Notes under the pieces: generated by a model
The model's input: the letters and a program-made list of their open reading frames with translations, nothing else
Told to the model about the DNA's origin: nothing
Database searches by the model: none
DNA from: JAAYUD01 sp041907665
GTDB taxonomy: Bacteria > Bacteroidota > Bacteroidia > Bacteroidales > Bacteroidaceae
Length of the DNA stretch: 64,000 bases
NCBI GenBank assembly: GCA_041907665.1
Contig: JAYRGW010000004.1
Location: forward strand, 1 to 64,000
Direction of reading: 5' to 3'
Translations under genes and position numbers: made by a program
Shown here: piece by piece, positions 55,716 through 64,000 of the stretch
How the letters are laid out: each line of letters starts with the position of its first letter
How positions within the stretch are numbered: the stretch's first letter is position 1

Positions 55716-57623
55716 TTAATTCCAATACGGAGACTGAACTAAATTAGGATTCTTTTCCATCTCATCTATATAGATGGGGAACCAATAATAAGCTCTTTTC
55801 CAAACGCGGGTTTGATAAACGGTACGCACATAAAACTCTGCGGCGTTAGTACCAGAGAAATTCATTCCATGATCATCGCCCGTCATTTCGGGAAGATTCT
55901 CTGCATCTTTCCAACGGCGGATATCATCCCAACGCAAACCTTCACAGCATAACTCTACCCGGCGTTCCATGCGAACAATCTTTCGAATTGCTTCTTGATT
56001 GTCGTCTACATGAATATAGTTAGCATCGTTGACATCTACAATATCCGTAGTATACTGACGAACACCCGCACGGACACGAATTTTGTTCACATATTTCAGT
56101 GTTTCCTGACGAGCGGCAGTATTGTCATATGCCTCATTTTCAGCCTCGGCATAATCTAAATAAGCTCCTCCCAAACGATATAGCCACAACGGGCGGTTCG
56201 AAAGCCAACTTCCAGTTTTAGGATTATCGTAAGGATAAACTTTTTTACGAACCAAATAGCCATTTTGAGGTGCATCATGAGTATAACCGTTATCTTTATG
56301 ATTCTTGAAAAAGTCATACGGTCTTTGTGCCAATGCATACCACGAACCATTATAACTCACCGTTGTATAGAAACGAGGTTCACGATTACAATACATGTTA
56401 TAAGTTCCTTTTGCCGTTATTTCTCCCAGTGTCCCTGTTCCTTCATTCCACTTGGTCGTTCGAGATTCTACAGCAGTAGAAAATCCGTCTTCCACATACC
56501 CACTATTCGTATCTGAGATAGGAAGACCATTTTTTGTAAAGAAAGCATCGACCAATCCTTGATAAACACCAAGTCCACCACCACCACCAAACTCTAATGT
56601 AACGGTTTTGTTCGTATAGAATTGATAGTTATTATAAGCGCTATTGGTACTTGTATAAGGGAATAGAATTTCTTTATTTCCGGCCGTCCACTTCGTAAAG
56701 AACATGTCTTCGCAAGACTTAAAAGCATCTACTGTACCATCATTATTATACTCGACAAACAATTTATAACCGACAGCCTCAGCCTGATCAATCAACAACT
56801 TACAAGCATCTGCCGCTTTTACCCATTTATTCTGATCATAAGAAGTACTGAACAAATGAGTACCGTCTTTATTTACATAGCTTTTATACCATTCGTTACC
56901 GTTACAAAGTGGACTGGCTGCAAAAAGTAGCATCCGTGCCCGCTCGGCTAAACACATAATAGAAGTAACACGACCGTATTTCTCAGGTGCGGTATAAGCA
57001 GCCGGCAATAACTTGGATGTAGACAACATCTCTCTATCGCAATAGTCTACAATCGAATCGAATGGTACCCGGCCTATTTGCAGATCAGCCAAATTAAAAT
57101 TGGAAGGAGCAATATAATCAGGTTTAAACGGTATAGGCCCATAAGTCTTTGCTAAGTTCCACCAATAGTATGCACCTAGAAAACGGCATTCGTTTTTCAT
57201 ATTATCAACTTCAGATTGAGGCAAATCTTCACTAGGCAGGGCTTTTGCATTTTTCCTAAACAGATACGATTCGCGTATCTTGCGAGGATAGCCAGCCCAG
57301 AAATCGCCACTCCATCCCGTATTGGGTGTCCAACTGCCAAAGACTTTGGTTATATTAGGCCAGTCCCATTGTTGCCATCTCTTAGATGGGGTTAAATCGT
57401 CACCAAATATTTCCCAACCGATTTCATTCATCCACCCTTCGGAAGGATTGGGCAACCCACTATATACATAAGCCAAGGCATCTTCCACATAAGTTTTGTT
57501 AGAATAAACCATATCCATATTCAACTCTGTATCGGGTTCTTTGTCAAGATAATCGCAAGACGAGAAAGAACAAGCTCCAAAAAATAGAGCAAAGAATATA
57601 TTTATTTTCTTAAATGTCTTCAT
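55716..57623 (-). CDS. SusD/RagB-family outer-membrane glycan-binding lipoprotein
   Basis: This 635-residue lipoprotein has lipobox SFSSC followed by DYLDKEPDTELNMDMVY, the standard SusD opening. NECRFLGAYYWWNLAKTYGPIP is the conserved TPR-region motif. The C-terminal part has WLYRLGGAYLDYAEAENEA and RRVELCCEGLRWDDIRRW. It pairs with the SusC upstream (11-base gap). It is a substrate-capturing surface protein, and the many Trp/Tyr residues in the loops fit glycan stacking. The sequence does not reveal the ligand. Confidence 0.95.
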   Translation of the reverse strand: MKTFKKINIFFALFFGACSFSSCDYLDKEPDTELNMDMVYSNKTYVEDALAYVYSGLPNPSEGWMNEIGWEIFGDDLTPSKRWQQWDWPNITKVFGSWTPNTGWSGDFWAGYPRKIRESYLFRKNAKALPSEDLPQSEVDNMKNECRFLGAYYWWNLAKTYGPIPFKPDYIAPSNFNLADLQIGRVPFDSIVDYCDREMLSTSKLLPAAYTAPEKYGRVTSIMCLAERARMLLFAASPLCNGNEWYKSYVNKDGTHLFSTSYDQNKWVKAADACKLLIDQAEAVGYKLFVEYNNDGTVDAFKSCEDMFFTKWTAGNKEILFPYTSTNSAYNNYQFYTNKTVTLEFGGGGGLGVYQGLVDAFFTKNGLPISDTNSGYVEDGFSTAVESRTTKWNEGTGTLGEITAKGTYNMYCNREPRFYTTVSYNGSWYALAQRPYDFFKNHKDNGYTHDAPQNGYLVRKKVYPYDNPKTGSWLSNRPLWLYRLGGAYLDYAEAENEAYDNTAARQETLKYVNKIRVRAGVRQYTTDIVDVNDANYIHVDDNQEAIRKIVRMERRVELCCEGLRWDDIRRWKDAENLPEMTGDDHGMNFSGTNAAEFYVRTVYQTRVWKRAYYWFPIYIDEMEKNPNLVQSPYWN

Positions 57624-57634
57624 TTTCTTATCAT

Positions 57635-60600
57635 TTAAAAATTAACATCAATACCTAACATTAATGACCGCATTTGTGGATATTTCAATCCGTCACCCGA
57701 ATTGAGTTCCGGATCCCAAAGCTTGAATTTCGAAAAGCAAAACAAGTTATTTCCACTTAGATAGAAGCGAACATTCTTTGCATTGATTTTGTCAGTCAAT
57801 ATTTTAGGCATAGTATAACCGAATTCGATAGTACGACAACGCAAAAAGCTCATATCCTTTTTCCACCATGTAGAAGTTCTATAGTTTTGTTGATTGGGAG
57901 ACTCCGACAATCGAGGCCAAAATACATTTTGAGATGCATTATTTTCTGTCCAACGATCATTGTAATTGGAGTAGATATTACCCAACAATCCTTGTCCGCT
58001 ACCTGGAATAAAATAAGTCGATCCACCAATAACACGATGAGTATCGGCTACGCCCTGGAAAAAGACATTAAAATCAAAATGACGGAACACAATATTGCAT
58101 CCGAAGCCATAGACGATACGTGGATCTACAGTACCACCAATATAGCCTTCGTCTGCATCAGTGATAATTCCGTCACCATCCATATCTTTATACTTAATAT
58201 CACCGGGACGAAGCTTACCAGTCGATACGCCAGTCTCCTGATTTGGAATGCCAAATTTCAAATTACCATCTGCATCAAAATCGTTTTTCGTAAACAATCG
58301 CTCGGCCTGAAGTCCCCAAAGGGTATTCATAGAGCGTCCCGTTTGACAGCGGTATTTGCTTTTTCCTGCAGCCTCATCGATTTCATTTATCTTGTTCTTC
58401 GCATAAGAGAATGTAGAACGGAAGCCAAGCGTCCAGTTTTTATCAATCTTCTTATTATAGTTCAATGAAGCATCAAAACCTCGATTGGTCACTTTCCCAT
58501 AGTTCGCCCATGGAGTAGTAATATATCCTGTTTGAGTTGGTATTGTACTGCGTTGCATAAAAATATTAGAACGTTTTTCCTTGAACCAGTCAAATTGTAA
58601 TTCAAAAGCATTCCAAAGTCCAAGTTCAAAGCCTAAGTCGGATTTCCATGCTGTTTCCCATGTCAAATTGGCCACACCAATATCGCCTTCCGTAATACCG
58701 GCGCGATATGTCTCACCATTGTCACCCCACGTGTAATTACCTTGACCGGTATAAACCGTTGTAATATACGCAAAACGACGCCCTCCGATATTGTCGTTAC
58801 CTACTTTTCCAAAAGAGCCTCTCACTTTCAGCTTATTAACTGTATCTTTCATTCTAACCATAAAAGGTTCTTCCGACACCATCCAACCTAATGCAAAAGA
58901 GGGGAAGAAACCAAAGCGATGTCCTTTAGCAAAATTTTCAGAACCGTTGTAACCAAAGTTGAACTCTCCAATGTAGCGGCTGTCGTATACATAAGACAAA
59001 CGGCCTGCAAAGCCTTGCTTACGATATGGTTGTACAGTACCTTGGTCATAACTTTGCTGATTATAAAGGAATAAAGCATCAATATCATGTTTGCCAAATG
59101 TACGAGTATACGTCAACGTACCTTCCATGTACATATCCTTCGTTCCATACCCCGATGAAGTTCCGAATCCCAAAGCGTCGCTACCATAACTCAATACGGT
59201 TTTTATCAAATTACCCTCATCGTCACGGCCGGTAGCGATATTATAATAGGTAGGACTGAAATCTCTGTAACGTCCACTATAGTTATAAGAATCGAACGAG
59301 AAAGTAAACTTGGCTTTCAGTCCGGGAGTAAGCATCTTCAAGTTTTGCTCTATAGACATCAACGACTGAAGTTGTGTATTGATATCCACTTGATAGCCCG
59401 ATTGTGTGGCAGTTGCCCAAGGATTTACCCGATTGGCGATAATTGGTATCGTACCGTCCGAATAGCGTGCAGGATAAGCGATAGGGCTTGTGGTAAAAGC
59501 TTGAGAAAATAAATCGTCAATACCGCACTTAGGACCATGCCGGTTCTGCATATATCCACCGATATTCAGGCGCAGTGTCGTGGTTTTTGTAATATCCAAA
59601 TCGACATTAGCACGCATATTGAAACGATTTAATTTAATACCCGTATCATAAGGCAGCGTCCTGTCAGTTTCGACAATACCATGTTCGTTAAACCAAGAAG
59701 TGACTAACGAATAGCGCAAAAAGTTGGAACCGCCACTGACGGTAACATTCGCTCTTGTTGAATACGCGTAATTCTTTGTGATATCGTTCAACCAATTTTC
59801 ATCAGGGTACAAATCCAAATCATAGTGATAACGAGTCTTGTCAATTTGCTCTTGCGAGTAGGGCAACTGAGACTTATTTTCTTTCAACTCGTTTAGGAGT
59901 TCCATATAATCGGCTCCACCGATAAATTTTGGCAATTTGGTAGGCTCTTCTATTGCATGCTCTACACGCACATCTATCGAAGGAGCACCTATATGTCCGC
60001 GCTTCGTATTGATTACAATCACGCCGTTAGCACCGCGAACACCATACATGGCACTAGCCGATGCATCTTTCAACACTGAGAAAGACTCGATTTCGGCAGG
60101 ATCGATATTATTCAGATCGCGTTCAATTCCATCAACCAATACCAAAGGAGTGTTTGTTCCAGAGAAAGTCGAAATACCACGAATCCAGAAGTTCGAACTA
60201 TCATAACCGGGTTCGCCCGAACGGGTCACTGCAATAACACCGGCAATCTGGCCAGCAAGATTATTGGACAGAGAACGTGTTGATCCCACTTGCAAATGCC
60301 CCGGTTCCAAATTATCAATGGCGCCAACAACAGAAAGTTTCTTTTGCGTACCATAGCCAGTAACAACAACTTCGTTAAGAGCAGCAACATCCTCTTGCAA
60401 TTGAATAATGAAATTAGTTTCACTGCCTACAACCAGACGTTGTGTTTTGTAGCCGACGCTAGAAATTTCGATAATAGACTTTTTGTTGGGAACATTCAAA
60501 ATAAAATGTCCAGTCACATCAGTGATCGTACCCGATGTAGCCTCCTTTCCTGCAATACGAATACTGACCCCCGGCATCGGATTTTTCGTTTCATCATATA

Positions 60601-61021
60601 CCGTACCGCCTATCTTAATCATTTTCACTGGTGGTGACACGGCTGACAATTTGGCGACTTCGGGCTTTGCATAAATAGATATTTGACGCCCATTAATGGT
60701 ATAACCATTATTCGTACCGACAAAGAGTTCATCGAGAAGTTCATGAATATTCTTGCCACCTGCAGTGACTGAAACCCTACGATTCAGATTGACGACACCA
60801 TTGTAATAAAAGAATACATAGTCGCTATTTTTCTCGACGGTATTGAGCACTTGTCTTACCGTCACATTGCGTAGCGTGAAGTTAAAATTTGTCCGCTGCG
60901 AATGGCTTTCAGCAGAAAAACACAAGTTTATTCCTATAAAAAGGAAAAGGAATGATAATTTCATAACATTTAGACTTAATCTTTTAGTATTAATTAAGTC
61001 GTTCTTTAGATTAACAATCAT
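57635..61021 (-). CDS. SusC-family TonB-dependent transporter with N-terminal STN signalling domain
   Basis: This 1128-residue transporter has a long n-region before the signal peptide (LSFLFLFIGINLCFSAESHSQ); an in-frame ATG at 60964 is an alternative start. An STN domain (about residues 48-118, TLRNVTVRQVLNTVEKNSDYVFFY, INGRQISIYA) precedes the carboxypeptidase-regulatory-like domain (IGGTVYDETKNPMPGVSI), the LNEVVVTGYGTQKK TonB box and plug (LVLVDGIERDL, AMYGVRGANGVIVINTKRG), and the barrel ending MLGIDVNF. STN domains pass a substrate signal to a FecR anti-sigma factor, and FecR and its ECF sigma lie directly upstream. Confidence 0.95.
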   Translation of the reverse strand: MIVNLKNDLINTKRLSLNVMKLSFLFLFIGINLCFSAESHSQRTNFNFTLRNVTVRQVLNTVEKNSDYVFFYYNGVVNLNRRVSVTAGGKNIHELLDELFVGTNNGYTINGRQISIYAKPEVAKLSAVSPPVKMIKIGGTVYDETKNPMPGVSIRIAGKEATSGTITDVTGHFILNVPNKKSIIEISSVGYKTQRLVVGSETNFIIQLQEDVAALNEVVVTGYGTQKKLSVVGAIDNLEPGHLQVGSTRSLSNNLAGQIAGVIAVTRSGEPGYDSSNFWIRGISTFSGTNTPLVLVDGIERDLNNIDPAEIESFSVLKDASASAMYGVRGANGVIVINTKRGHIGAPSIDVRVEHAIEEPTKLPKFIGGADYMELLNELKENKSQLPYSQEQIDKTRYHYDLDLYPDENWLNDITKNYAYSTRANVTVSGGSNFLRYSLVTSWFNEHGIVETDRTLPYDTGIKLNRFNMRANVDLDITKTTTLRLNIGGYMQNRHGPKCGIDDLFSQAFTTSPIAYPARYSDGTIPIIANRVNPWATATQSGYQVDINTQLQSLMSIEQNLKMLTPGLKAKFTFSFDSYNYSGRYRDFSPTYYNIATGRDDEGNLIKTVLSYGSDALGFGTSSGYGTKDMYMEGTLTYTRTFGKHDIDALFLYNQQSYDQGTVQPYRKQGFAGRLSYVYDSRYIGEFNFGYNGSENFAKGHRFGFFPSFALGWMVSEEPFMVRMKDTVNKLKVRGSFGKVGNDNIGGRRFAYITTVYTGQGNYTWGDNGETYRAGITEGDIGVANLTWETAWKSDLGFELGLWNAFELQFDWFKEKRSNIFMQRSTIPTQTGYITTPWANYGKVTNRGFDASLNYNKKIDKNWTLGFRSTFSYAKNKINEIDEAAGKSKYRCQTGRSMNTLWGLQAERLFTKNDFDADGNLKFGIPNQETGVSTGKLRPGDIKYKDMDGDGIITDADEGYIGGTVDPRIVYGFGCNIVFRHFDFNVFFQGVADTHRVIGGSTYFIPGSGQGLLGNIYSNYNDRWTENNASQNVFWPRLSESPNQQNYRTSTWWKKDMSFLRCRTIEFGYTMPKILTDKINAKNVRFYLSGNNLFCFSKFKLWDPELNSGDGLKYPQMRSLMLGIDVNF

Positions 61022-61082
61022 ATCTTTGTAATGATTTTAAGATTAATACTTGTATCTCTTTACAGTTTTATTTTAAAATTAT

Positions 61083-61111
61083 ATCGGAAAGTACTCGCCC
61101 TACTTTCCGAT
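61083..61111 (-). terminator. Terminator between fecR and susC
   Basis: ATCGGAAAGTA (61083-61093) and TACTTTCCGAT (61101-61111) are perfect 11-bp arms with a 7-base loop, followed on the leftward strand by an AT-rich TTTT run. It ends the sigma-fecR transcript, so susC needs its own promoter in the 60 bases before its start. No TAnnTTTG box is visible there, as expected for an ECF-dependent promoter. Confidence 0.75.
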
Positions 61112-61155
61112 TTCTATTTTTCTCTTTCTTATCCGAATCTTATCATAAGCATTTA

Positions 61156-62313
61156 TTATTTAAGGTGAACATAGTATTTATTATTACTCTGACCGTATAC
61201 GATCGGTGCTGTTTCAGAAATAGCTTTCATCACATTTTCAAAGTCATCTTTCAAATCCAATTTACCTGAGCATTTCAACGAAGCTACCGACGAATCATAT
61301 TTCATATCAACGCCATAATACTTCATCAAATCAGAAAAGATATCGCCCAATCTTTCATCACTCGCCAAATATAGACCCTTGGTCCAAGAGATATAATACG
61401 AAGGATCTACTTGCTTAACTATCGGAGCGGCACCATTGCGAATCTCATACATTTCGTTCGGGAAAAGCTTAGCCAGCATATTGTTTTGCAAGACCTGCAC
61501 AGCTCCCGACACTAAGACAACACGTTGAAGCGGTGCACCCCGATAGGCTTTCACATCGAAGTGAGTGCCCAATACCCGGACATCCATATTTTGGGGAGTC
61601 TTCACAATAAACGGATGTTCGGCATCGTGTGCCACTTCCAAATAGATTTCGCCTTCTACGTATATTTCGCGCGTTTTGTCTTTGAAAGAGACGGGATAAA
61701 TCAAACGGGTACCGGCATTGAGCCAAATCCGTGTTCCATCGGACAGAGTCACATTAGACGAATGTCCAAACGGAACAATCAATTGATTGAATGCTGCGGC
61801 AGCATCATCAGTAACGGTCTGATTGCTATTACAAATAATGCGACCGGATTTATACTGTATATTAGTGGCTTTTGTATTAAAAGTGAGCGTGCTGTCGGAC
61901 GAAAGAACAAGTTTTACTGTAGATGAGCGCATATCGATCGAACCGGAAAGCGTCTGAGCGAATTTCATGATATCGGGATGAGAAGATGGCAGCAACCGGA
62001 GATAGCCATAAAGACCCATCAGCAACATAACAACAGCAACCACACCATAAATAGAACGGCGTACAAACATACGACGTTTGACCGGACGACTGATGATGGT
62101 TACAAACCTTCGCCAACCCTCTTCTTTACCGAAATGATTTTCAAAGATTTGATCTTCCGACCATTTTTTATAACACGATATGCTATAATCTACATTTTCT
62201 TTAGACTGATGTAGCCACGCCAATAGCTCATCCTTCTCGGACGAATCGGCCTTGCCGCTAAAGAAGCGGATTAGTAAAGACTTGATATGCTCTTCTTGGA
62301 GTTTCATATTCAT
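61156..62313 (-). CDS. FecR-family anti-sigma factor
   Basis: This 385-residue inner-membrane regulator has a cytoplasmic N-terminal part (about residues 1-85) that would hold the ECF sigma factor and one transmembrane helix (SIYGVVAVVMLLMGLYGYL, about 90-110). The periplasmic FecR domain has NQLIVPFGHSSNVTLSDGTRIWLNAGTRLIYPVSF, REIYVEGEIYLEVAHD and PFIVKTPQNMDVRVLGTHFDVKAY. The C-terminal STN-contacting region has YISWTKGLYLASDERLGDIFSDLMKYYGVDM. It receives the signal from the STN domain of the adjacent SusC and is 67 bases after the sigma gene. Confidence 0.96.
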   Translation of the reverse strand: MNMKLQEEHIKSLLIRFFSGKADSSEKDELLAWLHQSKENVDYSISCYKKWSEDQIFENHFGKEEGWRRFVTIISRPVKRRMFVRRSIYGVVAVVMLLMGLYGYLRLLPSSHPDIMKFAQTLSGSIDMRSSTVKLVLSSDSTLTFNTKATNIQYKSGRIICNSNQTVTDDAAAAFNQLIVPFGHSSNVTLSDGTRIWLNAGTRLIYPVSFKDKTREIYVEGEIYLEVAHDAEHPFIVKTPQNMDVRVLGTHFDVKAYRGAPLQRVVLVSGAVQVLQNNMLAKLFPNEMYEIRNGAAPIVKQVDPSYYISWTKGLYLASDERLGDIFSDLMKYYGVDMKYDSSVASLKCSGKLDLKDDFENVMKAISETAPIVYGQSNNKYYVHLK

Positions 62314-62380
62314 AACCCGAATCAGAAAGAAACAACCCTACCCGAAATTACATTTTTTTTATGATACGAGATAAAAATCT

Positions 62381-62983
62381 TCATTTGCGCGGCAAAAACA
62401 GCAGCGCATAGAAAATAAACGTAAGATAACCGGTATTTATCAAATGTGCCCGAATGGCTGATAAAGCCTTTGTCATTTGCTTTTCTACAGCCTTAACACT
62501 GATTTTCAACCGTTCGGCAATTTCCTTATTGCTTAGTCCTTCTTCACGACTCATCCGATAAATACCGGCACAATAAGGAGTAAGTTCGTCAAGGCATTTA
62601 TCAACCTCTTCAACAATCTGTTTGCAATCGAGTTCATCGATAATCTGCTCCGACAGAATAGCTTCCCACTCTACATCCAAAGGGTGTAAAACTACGGCCT
62701 CGTCCAACGTCGTGTTCCGAGCAGATGCATGCCGAGTATAATCGATAGCCTTATCATGAACACTTTTATATAAAAGAGGTTTCAAAGATAGGGAAAAGTC
62801 CAGCTGAGCACGCTTTTCCCACAGACCTATAAAACAATCTTGAACGATATCTTTGCATGCATCAGAATCGCCAACAAAGCGCAAGGCATAGACACAAAGT
62901 GGACTATAGTGCCTAAGAAATAGCTCCTTAAAACACTGTATTTGAACGGTTAACTGTAGATTTATATTTACTTCTTTTCCCAT
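62381..62983 (-). CDS. ECF-type RNA polymerase sigma factor
   Basis: This 200-residue sigma-70 ECF protein has region 2 in FKELFLRHYSPLCVYALRFVGDSDACKDIVQDCFIGLWEKR and region 4 helix-turn-helix in MSREEGLSNKEIAERLKISVKAVEKQM. The start at 62983 (MGKEVNINLQ) is chosen because the in-frame ATG at 63016 lies inside the candidate -7 promoter box at 63014-63021. It is expected to direct transcription of the downstream susC operon when released by FecR. The C-terminus ends in a short hydrophobic tail (YLTFIFYALLFLP). Confidence 0.95.
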   Translation of the reverse strand: MGKEVNINLQLTVQIQCFKELFLRHYSPLCVYALRFVGDSDACKDIVQDCFIGLWEKRAQLDFSLSLKPLLYKSVHDKAIDYTRHASARNTTLDEAVVLHPLDVEWEAILSEQIIDELDCKQIVEEVDKCLDELTPYCAGIYRMSREEGLSNKEIAERLKISVKAVEKQMTKALSAIRAHLINTGYLTFIFYALLFLPRK

Positions 62984-63013
62984 AAAACGCAAAGAAAGAA
63001 CTTTTCGTAAATG

Positions 63014-63021
63014 CAAAAGTA
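63014..63021 (-). promoter_or_regulatory. -7 box of the ECF sigma gene
   Basis: TACTTTTG on the minus strand matches TAnnTTTG and lies about 30 bases before the ATG at 62983. No clear -33 TTTG accompanies it. Confidence 0.5.
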
Positions 63022-63078
63022 AATATTTTATTTAAATAATCTACAGGATAAACATTTTTATATTGTCACCGCCACAGA

Positions 63079-64000
63079 CTAATTAGTTTTGCATACAATA
63101 TGGTATTTCCCAGCACCAAATAGAGCTACAGATTTGCCTCCCGTTTTAGCCGTAACGGTCTGCCTCATGGGCTTACCATTCACCATAACACAGCTCATAT
63201 CTATAGTAGGCAATGTGACATACGCTTTTGTCGCCTTAGGAATCGAGATAATCCAATCGAAGGTTCCATTGGAAATCTTCCAACTCGAGCCTATCATTCC
63301 GGCCACTGTAGGAACAGTAATAGACGCCTGATGGAAAGTAGCCGGCTGAGGATTGATGGCAAAAGTTTTATATCCGGCTTCCAACGGGCGGATACCGCAA
63401 AGATACTGGGCAATCACTGTGAGCGGACCGCCACTCCAAGCATGATTGGTCGTACCACCTCCAAAGGCATTATTATTAATATCCCAGCCCTCAAAAAGAG
63501 TGGTATGAAGGGAATCGTTCACCATCGGTCCGTAACGTTTCTGGGCACGTTCGAGAGCATAATCGCCATATCCCATCTGAAACAAAGCTTCCATTACATA
63601 TTTCTCCATATAAGGACTGGCATGCCATTGCGATTTAAACACCTGAAGTATTTTGTCATATTTCTCGGGCGAAGCAATACCAGTAATAACGGCCAAAGCC
63701 TGAACGCGATCATCCGTCTCGCCCTGATACTCCGGGTGACGATAAGCATAGCCGTTCCAACATTTATTATAACCTTCTTTGACCCGAGCCATTATCTCTT
63801 CAAACCGAGCGGCATCTTCTTCGTATCCCAATATATGAGCCATTCCGGCAGCTCCTTCAAGTGCCAAATAATGCCATCCGGCAAACAACAGACGCATATC
63901 TTTTTGGTCACCCCAATCGCCCCAAGTCCAACCGCCAGTGCGGAATGCCGTCAATCCGGTATCATCCGTCTTCCACAAATCCAGATAACGTTTAACATGT
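63079..64000 (-). CDS. GH78-like alpha-L-rhamnosidase, C-terminal part, cut by window edge
   Basis: The frame is open to the right edge, continuing upstream as HVKRYLDLWKTDDTG, so only the last 306 or so residues are visible. They include the second half of an (alpha/alpha)6 barrel: FRTGGWTWGDWGDQKDMRLL, HYLALEGAAGMAHILGYEEDAARF, MEALFQMGYGDYALERAQKRYG and TLFEGWDIN, and then GGTTNHAWSGGPL. A C-terminal beta-sandwich ends in GAGKYHIVCKTN. The arrangement matches GH78-type rhamnosidase C-termini. It precedes the ECF sigma gene by 62 bases in the same direction and probably belongs to the same locus. Confidence 0.85.
   Translation of the reverse strand, partial: HVKRYLDLWKTDDTGLTAFRTGGWTWGDWGDQKDMRLLFAGWHYLALEGAAGMAHILGYEEDAARFEEIMARVKEGYNKCWNGYAYRHPEYQGETDDRVQALAVITGIASPEKYDKILQVFKSQWHASPYMEKYVMEALFQMGYGDYALERAQKRYGPMVNDSLHTTLFEGWDINNNAFGGGTTNHAWSGGPLTVIAQYLCGIRPLEAGYKTFAINPQPATFHQASITVPTVAGMIGSSWKISNGTFDWIISIPKATKAYVTLPTIDMSCVMVNGKPMRQTVTAKTGGKSVALFGAGKYHIVCKTN

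Overview
The window is a Bacteroides-type chromosome segment (order Bacteroidales). The sequence shows two SusC/SusD pairs, many lipoproteins with a lipobox cysteine, a NigD-like lipoprotein, an STN-domain TonB receptor with its FecR and ECF sigma partners, and repeated promoters of the Bacteroides form TTTG-N19-20-TAnnTTTG. No tRNA, rRNA or CRISPR array was seen.

Region 1 (1-11.6 kb) begins with the first codons of an insertion-sequence transposase. A leftward glycan-uptake operon follows, in the order SusE-like lipoprotein, GH76-like lipoprotein, SusC, SusD. Two rightward lipoproteins are divergent from it: one with Ig-like and LamG-like domains, and one with a discoidin-like domain joined to a calpain-type cysteine protease carrying an apparently complete catalytic triad. 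The GH76-like protein seems to have lost the catalytic aspartate pair of its family. With a protease next to it, the locus looks more like a glycoprotein-acquisition system than an ordinary polysaccharide utilization locus (inference).

Region 2 (11.8-14.9 kb) is sparse accessory DNA. It holds a small exported protein, two tandem paralogous membrane-anchored proteins and about 1 kb of apparently non-coding DNA rich in inverted repeats.

Region 3 (14.9-26.6 kb) is housekeeping: a YhcH-family protein, then RadC, a glycosyltransferase and EF-P leftward, and back to back with them rpmH (50S L34), a PASTA protein, RluD, D-Ala-D-Ala ligase, an acyltransferase and a NigD-like lipoprotein rightward. 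A leftward NahK-like kinase, acyltransferase-3 and VOC protein set and a thiol peroxidase follow.

Region 4 (26.6-37.5 kb) has a truncated transposase, then a phosphate operon (porin, pstS, pstC, pstA, pstB, phoU) preceded by five tandem 11-bp PHO-box-like repeats. A two-component system and a divergent outer-membrane receptor follow, with 10-bp-phased repeats between them.

Region 5 (37.5-64 kb) is a large leftward carbohydrate locus. It contains a GH78 rhamnosidase cut by the window edge, ECF sigma and FecR, SusC with an STN domain, SusD, a SusE/F-type protein, GH43 and a small lipoprotein, then a terminator. A second unit follows: GH78, GH31, GH2, a GH5-like gene broken by one in-frame stop codon, and GH3, ending at another terminator. 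A GH97 alpha-glycosidase lies beyond. The enzyme set suggests a branched plant glycan with rhamnose, arabinose and galactose (inference).
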